From Mya arenaria (lineage: Eukaryota; Mollusca; Bivalvia; Myida; Myidae), in contig NC_069125.1 in the NCBI RefSeq assembly GCF_026914265.1, positions 69,332,046-69,396,045 on the forward strand: 64,000 nucleotides of DNA, in the 5' to 3' direction. Each line of letters begins with the position of its first letter. The first letter of the stretch is position 1. A program made the position numbers and the translations under genes. This document shows positions 13,503 through 24,800 of the stretch, piece after piece. The notes beneath the pieces were generated by a model that had not been told where the DNA came from, did not search any database, and worked only from the letters and a program-made list of their open reading frames with translations.

Positions 13503-14623
13503 ATTTATCACAATGTTTATAACAAATTGTTCAGCATTACCTGTGCATACTCATTGTGTACTGAAGAAATAATTACTGTTCTAGTAGTGTTCACATGAAA
13601 ACAGCAACGCAAGGTGTTTTTAATAGAGTGAAAAACTTCGTATTTATATCGGTTAAATGATTGAATTGCGTAATTTTAATTGTAATGAATGTGTCTTGTG
13701 TTGTGCCCTGAGTGGGAGTCGTATACTAGGTCACTGAACTAATACATTAATTACTTTTCTAGTTGTTTGTTCAGGTCTTTCATGGAATAAGAGACAATAG
13801 ATATCTTGCAGGTTGTTTTGATGAACTTTCTAATATAACTCGAACATTACTGTTTAGAAAATTTACATATGATTTGTCTTGTTTGTTTATGGACTAAAGA
13901 TGATTATTTCATAATCTGTTTTATAACCCAACTCGTTATGACAATCACTATGTGATCTGTCTCGTGTTTTAGCTGACTTTAGTTTTCCTCTGAAGTTTGA
14001 AACAGTCACTTCCCACCTAGCACTAAGGGGGCTGTCAGGTTATATATGGGCATGTATAAATTATCTACATGTTTTGAAGTTCTTGAATGATCCATGGTTA
14101 TTGTATGTTGGTTAGAACAAAGCATGATGCTAAATTGATGTCAATTAGTAATGGTTATTTGGTAATAAAATTGGTGTGCTTCGATGGAAAAACAGTTAAA
14201 TCAAGATGACCTGGTTTATTTAAGTTGATATTTTAGTTGCTTGTTTGACTGAATACCACAAGAGCCTTTGACAATAATATATAAACAGGGAGTTTGACTT
14301 ATAATGTGATCAATGACCTTACTCTATGATGCATTTTTTTCTTGGCATTATTACGTATTTCTCACCTTGAACTTTTAGCCGGTTTTTGGCTTTACCTATG
14401 ATTTATTCTAAATTAAGCGTTCTATTACGAAAACGCACTTCATTAGAAATCGTTATGAAGAAATGGAAAAGGACAAATCATTACGGAGTGGAAAAGTTTA
14501 AATTTGCACATTACTCATTCACCTTAAATTTTAACGGTTTATGCACCAACGCATTGTTAATGATTGAATAGTTCTGTAACTGTACCAAAAGGAATTCAAC
14601 AATAAAGTAGTCGATCAGGCGTT
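13503..14623. other. Intergenic interval between convergent genes
   Basis: AT-rich interval between the DNTTIP1 3' end (+) and the lectin gene 3' end (-). Scattered AATAAA motifs occur on the + strand (for example near 14601) and could serve longer DNTTIP1 transcripts. No gene or RNA was recognised. Confidence 0.5.
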
Positions 14624-14629
14624 TTTATT
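14624..14629 (-). terminator. Polyadenylation signal for the EGF/lectin gene
   Basis: TTTATT on the + strand, AATAAA on the - strand, about 33 bases beyond the stop codon of the lectin gene. Confidence 0.6.
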
Positions 14630-14661
14630 ACGTTTAATTATAATTGATAGAAATAGGGCTC

Positions 14662-17600
14662 TCAGCCAAGGACAGGACTGTACAAAGACCTGAAAGAAGA
14701 TGGAGGGAATGGAAATTAATCATTCATTTGTTTATTGCATATTTACCACATCTCATGAATAAATGATATTTATATATTTAATAAATATATTGAAAAACGG
14801 TGAGGTTCAAAGTTGACCTACAGTTGGTGAAGTATTGTGAGTCTTATTTGAGGTTTAACTCTATTCATTAGTTATGGATATTTAAATTGGGGGCAAGTAA
14901 ACATACGTACTTTTCCTCACACACGAAGTATGTGGGCCTGTTGCATGGAAGGGGTTGCCACTGGAAACTCAACTGGCCGTCTATCGCCAGACATTCTGTT
15001 GTTCCACTCGCGGCCGGCGCCCGTCCGCCAGGCCACCTATAACGAAATAATCGGTCATGAACCGTATCTCGGCACTTTTTGTAAAGTGAAATTATTTGGT
15101 TATATGTGATCATTGAAATTGTGACCATGATCGTTTTACTGTTGGTACTTTAATGTACCTGGTAATAAGTGTGCTATGACCGGGTAGCCACTGTAGATCT
15201 CCTGTGCCCAACGTCTGACCGCCAATCCAAAACAGATCCTCATCATACGTTGCTGTAAAGATGTTGAAGATTGCACTTGTTATGTAGAAGAATGCTAATG
15301 CCAAATAGTTGGAGCTAAAGAGGTGTCAACGATCCACTTTCAATTTAATAGTTTTTCTGGCTTTGATTTTATGTTTGTCGAAAGTCATCTCTGTATGAAG
15401 TAAAACCTTATCACACCTTATTGACTCGTACCTTTCATTGATCCCAGGAATGTTTCTAGGAAGAACGCCTCCGACTGGTCCTCCGTCACAGCAAGGTGAC
15501 CTTGACGAGCCTCACAAAACTCACGTGCACCCTGCCAAGTGTCTTTCGTGTGGAAAATCACGTAGCAACTTCCGGTACCGTTACTCATTGGTCGACAGCT
15601 GTTGTCGTACGACGAGAATAGATCTGAAATAAATGAATATTACAGAACAGTATGTTGATTGTGTATTATCCCGTACCAGGAACGCATTCGAACGAAGGTA
15701 TTTTTGATAAGTAATGATTCAAGTTAATATTATTTTATATACTAGCAGAATTAAACGCAGGACGTATGATGTGTGCTGCTGTTTAACATTTGAAGCACCT
15801 CTTAATAAAAAGTTACATGTGACAATTTTCGAAATAAAATCGTTTTTAAGTTGCTTTTATTGGAATACTTTATAAACCGGTATGTTTATGCATGCTCAGT
15901 TTTTTTTAACTTGCTAGTACCGCAGATTGTGTTTCATTTATCGATACTACAAATATGAGAACGCCGTACCCACATTTATGGCAGTGCATTCCAGTGTACG
16001 TCATGTCGCAAGTACATGTGTATGTGTCTTTTAACTGGTTACACGTCCCTCCGTTTTGACAAGGTGTAAAACTGCAGTTTAAACCGTCTGAAAATAACGA
16101 AATCGATTCTATGATTAGGATGTTGTTACCATCGTCGTAGGTTTGGTTATATTCTGTGGTTTTACCGTTTAGTCTAGTTAAATCATACTCGTAAGCATTG
16201 ACAAACCGTTTACGTTCAAAAAAAGTAGACATGTGTAATGTTGTTGCACAAATCACAAAGAATTATGCATGCAGAACACGCCATGTTATAGATAAATTCT
16301 AAAACTATACGAGAATACATCTTTATATCTAGTCTGTGCACATAGTATCAAAAACAACGAGACAATAAGTGCATACGACGAGGATCAAGCGTTGTTGTTC
16401 GGTCAGCTTGATATGTCGAGGCGGTATAAAGGTTCATGGTGCCGCTCATATGTCGAGGTGTCGTGGAACTTGTTGATGTGTCCATGCACTGGGCGTGGCC
16501 ATAGTTTTTGTCGGCATAGCAAATGCGCCGTCTGATCCCGCCCACACACTCCTCCCAGGCAGACCATTGGAAGAATATCGACTGGCTGTCAGTGCACGCT
16601 GTTGGGCTTTCTGTCACTTGGTAACAGTGATTATGATAATATAAAATCCATTTAAAAAAAAAAAATACATACACCAACTTTCGAAGAGCTTTGTTTGCGC
16701 ATTGTCATTGTTTGATTAAAGTGGAATATTTGAGATAAAATATTTTATTCAATAACGGATAAGTAGACTCAATTCATTCAGACTAGGGGCCTTATTTTCA
16801 AAGCATTGAGCGCAGTGTTAAACCATGCTACGAATAGAGAAATGCATAGAGTTCCTGTCCCAGCGACATCAAACTGTTCTTTGTCTCAGTACGTAGTGGA
16901 TTAAAATGTCCATAAAGTAATGGAAGATATAAATCCCTTGTATCATATAAACCAGTGTACAATTTGATGCTAGCACCATATTTACTGGACCATGTAGCAA
17001 ATAAAAAAAGTTTTATCTTTATGTCTGGAAGCAACGAATCTACTCTCCTTTGTGTCGGGAGATCTATTTTGCGTAACAGCGCAGTCAGGTCGGTCTGAGT
17101 CTAGGTATGATGACAACCAAGCGGTTACTAATGGTATAACAAAGCAATAGAAAACATTTGTGTAGACACCTCGTTTATGAGTGGTTGCCTCGGTGGTCGG
17201 TAAGGTGGTGGTAACGGTCGTAGTTGTTGGAGGTATAGTAGGCGTGGTAACACCGCATGAACTTGTCTCGGAGGAGTGGTCAGCGTAGCAGGAGCGCGAG
17301 CGCGTGTTGGCAACGCAATCGGACCACGTGCCCCATTGGAAGAATATCAATTGGCTGTCTGTGCATGCCGATCTTGCAATGGTACGCCCTACCATGTTAT
17401 TGAGTTTGATATTATTTAATTACGTAGTATTTGATAGCAAATATATATGAACGATTTATTAGAGACCTCATTCCTAAATCATTTATAATAAGTTAAATTG
17501 AATTAAATTATGGGTGTTTTAATTTGAATAATTTTTTTGCTAAAAGCAATACTAATACAAATGAGATCGCAGTCATTGTGTAACGCTAATTACCTGCAGC

Positions 17601-20600
17601 CAATAATATAAGAGCAATTACCAATGTCTGGTACATTATTTATCTCCTTAGCCTATGTGTTAGGACTCACATTCAATATTTAGTCATTCCAATGTCTTCA
17701 TACATAGACTGTAAGATAAGGTTGTACAGCGTTTCAGTTCGTGTAATGTATCTAAGTTATCTATACGTTGACATAAGTCGAACGAAGGCAACCCTGTGTG
17801 ACTTCACGAACAATTTGGATTTGTTTTGTTTATTTTACACGTAAGCGATCAAGGCAGATGTCGACATCCATAATTCTACACTGACTAAGGACTCTTGGTT
17901 TCAATGGCCAATATCACTCTAAATTTCGGTAGTTGATTATAGTTCACATTCAACGAAAGACTGACCATAGCATTTATACCATTACTATATAGAGACAAAT
18001 TCAATGATTTATTCAAACCTATATATCAAATAACTTTTGTAATTTATTATCAACATATCGTTCCCGCATGTCATCCAACGACACCGACAGTGTTGAACAG
18101 GACACTGAAATACAAAAAGTGTTCATATTGTTGGAACGAACGATTAAATTTCACCAGCCAAAATGTATAAGCCATGTAAAAGAAAGAGTTATATGAAAAC
18201 TTATTGAAAGCTACGTACTCTTCCTCGCAGACGAAAAAAGTTGGGCGGTCGCAGGGGAAGGTCTGCCACTCGAAGTTGTAGCGGCCGTCCATGGCCATGC
18301 ACTCCGTACCAATTACCGGAAGTGATCTCCCGTCTGGCCATCTGTGGGATTGAAGACAAATCTTTGAACAGTGTATTTGAAATGTTTTGTGTAAGACTTT
18401 AAAGCCTGTGTAGGTTGTTGCAAAATGATATCATATTAGTCTTTTATAGTCATTCAGCGAAATAATGTGAGACGCATACTGTTTGGCGTCGTACGGGCGT
18501 ACCTGGAGACCGTGCTTGAGTAGCCTGGTAGCCACTGTACCGTGAGCGAAGTTTTCTGTCCACCAATCCAGAATAAGGCTTCTGCGTAACGAGCTGCATG
18601 AAATAACGAGCTGCATGAAATAACGAGTGATTCTGGTGGGATTCTGTTTGGATGGGTTTCAAATATATATCAGGCGCGACGTGTTGAACAAACCAGTAGA
18701 TTGTCATAATGATCATATTATCGTGCAAGTACCTACATTTCATTTAAATCAAAGGTATATTTATACTTCTCATTGATTCTAAAAACGTCTCTATAAACAG
18801 CATTTCGGCTTCATTTTCCGGTACTGCCAGATGGCCATTTCGCGCCCTGCAGAAATCTCGAGACCCTTCCCATGTGTCTTTTACGCGGAATATGACGTAA
18901 CAGCTGCCGTCTACACGACACGTGTTGTCATAATGAGAAAACAGATCTGGAAAAGTAATTTCGATTTACAAACTGAAAAATATATATTCTTTTTATTACA
19001 TTGTAAAAGTTTTAAATATACTGTATGTTGTTTGTTTCCTGTAAAATTTGCAACACCACTTCCAAATACATTTGTCTACCGTACTGTTTTATTATTTTGG
19101 TTTTAAAGTAAACAATTTCGATATCATAAGCAGAGTCCGGAAACTTTACCACTGGCCCTCGTAAATTTAGCAAGCAAATGCATATAGTAAATAAACGTAC
19201 ATTTCTCACAGTTGACCCCCGTATACTCTTGGGTGCACGTGCAGTTGTACATGTTGATCATCTCATTACATGTGCCTCCGTTCATGCATGGATTGCTCGC
19301 GCACTCAGGGATGTCTGGAGATAACATTGCCATATGCAGAGCCGTGATTATGAATGTGTAAAAATAAATCGCCTTATTAGGAGATTCTTTAGTTTGACCT
19401 TAATAAACCTAATTTTCTACTACTAGAGTAACTGAATATATAAGAAGTTCTTACCTGTGCAATGAATACCCGTAGTTCCAGGCGGACATTGGCACGTGTA
19501 ACCTCCAACGTAATCCACACACGTGCCACCATTTAAACAAGGATTGCTAAGGCACTCGGGGATATCTGAAATTGTGCAACTGCCCTACAATTTATCTAAC
19601 AATGCAAATGTAAACTATATATAGAAAAAAGTCAAACTACTACTGACTGTGATATAGTTTAACGGTTCAAAGATTAATAGATGGGGGCAGTCAACAATAA
19701 GGGGCATACGAGGCGACATAAATCCAATAATTAAAAGTAAATAAATAAAGATACACTTTTTCGTTATAATACTTATGTAAGTGTCAGCCAAATGTTTGCA
19801 ATGACGTTTTCTACATAACGTAAAAGAACACGCCATGAAATAGCGATATACGTATTATAAGTTTATAAATTAAGCAAGGACTCTGAAACAAACACAAACC
19901 AACGCAGTCGTGGCCCGTGGTTCCCAGCGGACAGTTGCACGTGTAGTAGTTCACATGCTCTTCGCACGTGCCGCCATTCTTGCACGGGTTACTCGCGCAC
20001 TCCGGAATGTCTGTGCATAAAATGCATTCTTGATATAAAGAACTTTTTCAGGCAACAGGGTCATGAAAATGTGGCTGATGACATACCTTTCGAATAAAGA
20101 TACTAGTAATCCATTTTGAAACTGATATAGAGTTTAGGAAGACAGACATTAATTTCTTATAAGCCATTCTATGGAAAAAGGTTTTCAATTTTAAAATCTA
20201 GTCACAATATTTGAAATTTCCGCCTGTGACTAACACATTAGTTTCAAAGATGTGACCATACCTATACAGTTGTCCCCGGTTGTCCCTGGCGGACATGTGC
20301 ACGTGTAGATGTTGACCATCTCATTACACGTGCCCTCATTCTGACAGGGATTGCTAGCGCACTCCTTGATATCTGCAACAGATAGAGCGGTTGATGTAAA
20401 CGGCCCCGTGTGTGTTTCGAAGAAAGTAATTTATATCTATTTTTTTGTATAAATTTATTTCTTAGCTTGGCTAAGCGTTTAAGTTGGAGACATCAGTTCG
20501 TACATTTATGATGAAATCAAACAATATACTAAAGCTTATCAAATATACAATGAAAACTGCAGGGACAAGCACACTTCCAATGTAAGCCCTGTTTAGAGGC

Positions 20601-21109
20601 ACACCGCAAGGGCCAAAACCGCAACCACAATCGTGTATGTATGTATTGCATGAAGTATATTGTCCTATGTTGATCGAAATGGTGTGAAGGCTATACAACA
20701 AATAATATAGAAAATTCTCACCGACACAGCAGGGCGCCAATGTTCCATGGCGACAATGGCACTGTCCGCTGTAGAACTCTGCGCCATTGTAGCAAGTGGT
20801 TCCGCATCGCTCAGTCTCGTGAGTGCCGTCCCGGTAGCAGTGGCGCACCCTGAACCCGCCACCACACGATACCGAGCAGGCACCCCAGCCATTCCAGTCC
20901 CAGCTGTTCAGGCAGATGGAAGCTAAAGTATCCCCTGTGCACAGTCAGAACATATCATAGTTTGTAAATAGTGACACTTTACAATATGCGATTTTCATAA
21001 TTATCCAATCTTTTTTTCCTGGTTACATGTTAATGAATAGTATTTATAAGTACTAACCTAGCAGAATTTGGAGGACCACAGCTTTCCACACAATTTTCAG
21101 CTGCTTCAT
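14662..21109 (-). CDS. Secreted TSP1 / EGF / C-type lectin modular protein
   Basis: Sixteen exons (5' to 3' on the - strand) join in phase into 694 residues: 21109-21058, 20922-20722, 20372-20262, 20010-19900, 19565-19455, 19314-19201, 18946-18767, 18593-18503, 18341-18219, 17372-17170, 16610-16377, 16087-15974, 15623-15432, 15252-15159, 15036-14911 and 14689-14662. The order is: a hydrophobic signal peptide ([17 protein letters not shown]); a TSP1 repeat at about 18-84 ([20 protein letters not shown]); four EGF domains to about 233 ([13 protein letters not shown] type); a C-type lectin domain at about 234-364 (FWIGG, FFVCEEE); two TSP1-like modules with Thr-rich linkers at 365-510 (ACTDSQ, FFQW, CYAD); EGF 5 at 511-548; and a second lectin domain at 549-686 ([17 protein letters not shown]). 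Neither lectin domain shows EPN/QPD or WND, so canonical calcium-dependent sugar binding is doubtful. An extracellular matrix, adhesion or recognition role is inferred. Exact ligands are unknown. Confidence 0.88.
18590..18627 (-). repeat. 17-bp tandem duplication of a splice acceptor in the lectin gene
   Basis: On the - strand TTATTTCATGCAGCTCG is repeated so that two identical CAG acceptors lie 17 bases apart, just before the exon 18593-18503. Phase requires the proximal one. Use of the distal one would add 17 bases and shift the frame. Confidence 0.85.
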
Positions 21110-21160
21110 CTTTGTGTCTACTTGCACAAAATGTGGTTCATCAATAATATAACCAGTCTA

Positions 21161-21169
21161 CTTATAAAA
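21161..21169 (-). promoter_or_regulatory. TATA-like box of the EGF/lectin gene
   Basis: TTTTATAAG on the - strand, about 52-60 bases upstream of the start codon. This fits a transcription start near 21135-21140 and a short 5' UTR. The assignment rests on motif and position only. Confidence 0.45.
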
Positions 21170-21821
21170 TATTTCTTTTTTTATCTTTAGCCAACTAACC
21201 TCATCCCTCGCTTGAAAGGAAGTTAAATCATAAAATACCAAGATCACTTGGAAGAGCTTCTGACGAATAAAACATTACGGTCTTGTCTTACGAGGGATTG
21301 TCCACAGTAATGTAGACTTTTGCAGCAAGGCCTTTTTTCTTGGCGTATTCTGCTAAAGGTGTTTGAGAAAATGAATATTACGGAATCTGCTTTCAAAAAA
21401 TATGCAAACGAAAACAGAAAAACTGAATTGGTTACTCTTCAACTTTTGAGGTAAATGTGTTGACCGTGAGCCGCTATGGTGGTAAATTTTATTCAAAGTT
21501 TATTGAGTCAGTGCAAATAGTAATGACGTCACGTTCAACAGACGCGGTCTAGTATATCGGTGACACATGCATATATATATAATCGTTCAATGGTTACGCA
21601 TTGTCTTTACGTTGTGTGCGTGGCTACTTATGATTGTACCATTAGTTGTCGATGTAAGATTTCGACGCATCGCACCCAACCCCCTTCTTCCCTACACCCA
21701 TTCACCCATGCCCCCATCCCCTACCCGAATCCCCGACTTCAGAGTCTTCTATCCGGACCAAAATCACATGGTTGGGATTAATAATCAGGTGCAAAACAGC
21801 ACATTATTATACTGACGCATA
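21170..21821. other. Upstream flank of the lectin gene, before the 25-bp array
   Basis: No gene, RNA or repeat recognised. It includes a C-rich stretch (about 21666-21740). Confidence 0.45.
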
Positions 21822-24800
21822 ATTAGCGTGTCTACCGTTGAATGTAATTGTCGTGTCTAATGGTGAATGTGATTGTCGTGTCTACCGATCAATGTGGCTG
21901 TCGTGTCTACCGTTGAATGTGACTGTCGTGTCTAACGGTGAATGTGACTGTCGTGTCTACCGTTCAATGTGACTGTCGTGTCTACCGTTCAATGTGACTG
22001 TCGTGCCTAACGATCAATGTGACTGTCGTGTCAACCGTTCAATGTGACTGTCGTGTCTAACGGTGAATGTGACTGTCGTGTACACCTTTCAATGTGACTG
22101 TCGTGTCTAACGTTCAATGTGACTGACGTGTCTACCGTTCAATGTGACTGTCGTGTTACCGATCAATGTGACTATCGTGTCTACCGTTCAATGTGATTGG
22201 CGTGTCTACCGTTCAATATGACTGTCGTGCCTAACGGTGAATGTGACTGTCGTGTCAACCGTTCAATGTGACTGTCGTGTCTTACGGTGAATGTGACTGT
22301 CGTGTCTAACGGTGAATGAGACTGTCGTGTCTAACGGTGAATGTGACTGGCGTGTCTAACGTTCAATGTGACTGTCGTATCTAACGGTGAATGTGACTGT
22401 CGTGTCTAACGGTGAATGTGACTGTTGTGTCTACCGTTCAATGTGACTGCCCTGTCTAACGGTCAATGTGACTGGCGTGTCTACCGTTGAATGTAACTGG
22501 CGTGTCTAACGGTGAATGTGACTGTTGTGTCTACCGTTTAATGTGACTGGCGTGTCTAACGGTCAATGTGACTGGCGTGTCTACCGTTCAATGTGACTGG
22601 CGTGTCTAACGGTGAATGTGACTATCGTGTCTACCGGTCAATGTGACTGGCGTGTCTAACGGTCAATGTGACTGGCGTGTCTACCGTTGAATGTGACTGG
22701 CGTGTCTACCGGTCAATGCGACTGTCGTGTCTACCGTTCAATGTGACTGGCGTGTCTAACGGTCAATGTGACTGGCGTGTTTAACGTTGAATGTGACTGG
22801 CGTGTCTACCGGTCAATGCGACTGTTGTGTCTACCGTTCAATGTGATTGGCGTGTCTACCGTTGAATGTGACTGTCGTGTCTAACGGTGAATGTGACTGT
22901 TGTGTCTACCGTTCAATGTGACTGGCGTGTCTAACGGTCAATGTGACTGGCGTGTCTACCGTTGAATGTGACTGGCGTGTCTACCGGTCAATGCGACTGT
23001 CGTGTCTAACGGTGAATGTGACTGTTGTGTCTACCGTTGAATGTGACTGGCGTGTCTACCGTTGAATGTGACTTGCGTGTCTCGGTACCGGTCAATGCGA
23101 CTGTCGTGTCTAACGGTCAATGTGACTGTCGTGTCTACTGTTCAATGTGACTGTCGTGTCTACCGGTCAATGTGACTGTCGTGTCTAACGGTCAATGTGA
23201 CTGTCGTGTCTACCATTCAATGTGACTGGCGTGTCTAACGGTCAATGTGACTGTCGTGTCTAACGGTTAATGTGACTGTCGTGTCTACCGTTCAATGTGA
23301 TTGGCGTGTCTACTGTTGAATGTGACTGTCGTGTCTAACGGTCAATGTGATTGGCGTTTCTACAATTCAATGTGACAGTCGTGTCTACCGTTCAATGTGG
23401 CTGTCGTGTCTACCGTTGAATGTGACTGTCGTGTCTTACGGTCAATGTGACTGTCGTGTCTACCGTTCAATGTGGCTGTCGTGTCTACCGTTCAATGTGG
23501 CAGTCGTGTCTATCATTCAATGTGGCTGTTGTGTCTAACGTTCAATGTGACTGGCGTGTCTAACGGTCAATGTGACTGTCGTGTCTACCGTACAATGTGA
23601 CTGTCGTGTCTAACGGTGATTGTGACTGTCGTGTCTACCGTTCAATGTGACTGGCGTGTCTACCGTTGAATGTGACTGGCGTGTCTAACGGTGAATGTGA
23701 CTGGCGTGTCTACCGTTGAATGTGACTGGCGTGTCTAACGGTGAATGTGATTGGCGTGTCTACCGTTCAATGTGACTGGCGTGTCTAACGGTCAATGTGA
23801 TTGGCGTGTCTACTGTTCAATGTGACTGGCGTGTCTACCGTTCAATGTGACTGTCGTTCCTAACGGTCAATGTGACTGTCGTGTCTACCGTTCAATGTGA
23901 CTGTCGTGTCTAACGGTGAATGTGACTGTCGTGTCTACCGTTCAATGTGACTTTCGTGTCTACCGGTCAATGTGACTGTCGTGTCTACCGTTCAATGTGA
24001 CTGGAGTGTCTACCGTTCAATGTGACTGGCGTGTCTAACGGTCAATGTGATTGGCGTGTCTACCGTTCAATGTGACTGTCGTGTCTAACGGTCAATGTGA
24101 TTGGCGTGTCTACAGTTCAATGTGACTGGCGTTTTACCGTTCAATGTGACTGTCGTGCCTAACGGTCAATGTGATTGGCGTGTCAACCGTTCAATGTGAC
24201 TGTCGTGTCTAACGGTGAATGTGACTGTCTTGTCTACCGTTCAATGTGACTGGCGTGTCTACCGTTCAATGTGACTGTCGTGTCTAACGGTGAATGTGAC
24301 TGTCGTGTCTACCGTTCAATGTGTCTGTCGTGTCTACCGTTCAATGTGACTGTCGTGTCTAACGGTTAATGTGACTGTCGTGTCTACCGTTCAATGTGAT
24401 TGGCGTGTCAACCGTTGAATGTGACTGTCGTGTCTAACGGTCAATGTGATTGGCGTGTTTACCGATCAATATGGCTGTCGTGTCTACCGTTCAATGTGAC
24501 TGTTGTGTCTAACGGTGAATGTGACTGTCATGTCTACCGCTCAATGTGGCTGTTGTGTCTAACGGTCAATGTGACTGGCGTGTCTAATGGTCAATGTGAC
24601 TGTCGTGTCTACCGGTCAATGTGACTGTCGTGTCTAACGGTGAATGTGACTGTTGTGTCTACCGTTGAATGTGACTGGCGTGTCTACCGTTGAATGTGAC
24701 TGTCGTGTCTAACGGTCAATGTGATTGGCGTGTCTACCGTTCAATGTGACTGGCGTGTCTAACGGTCAATGTGACTGTCGTGTTTAACGGTCAATGTGAC

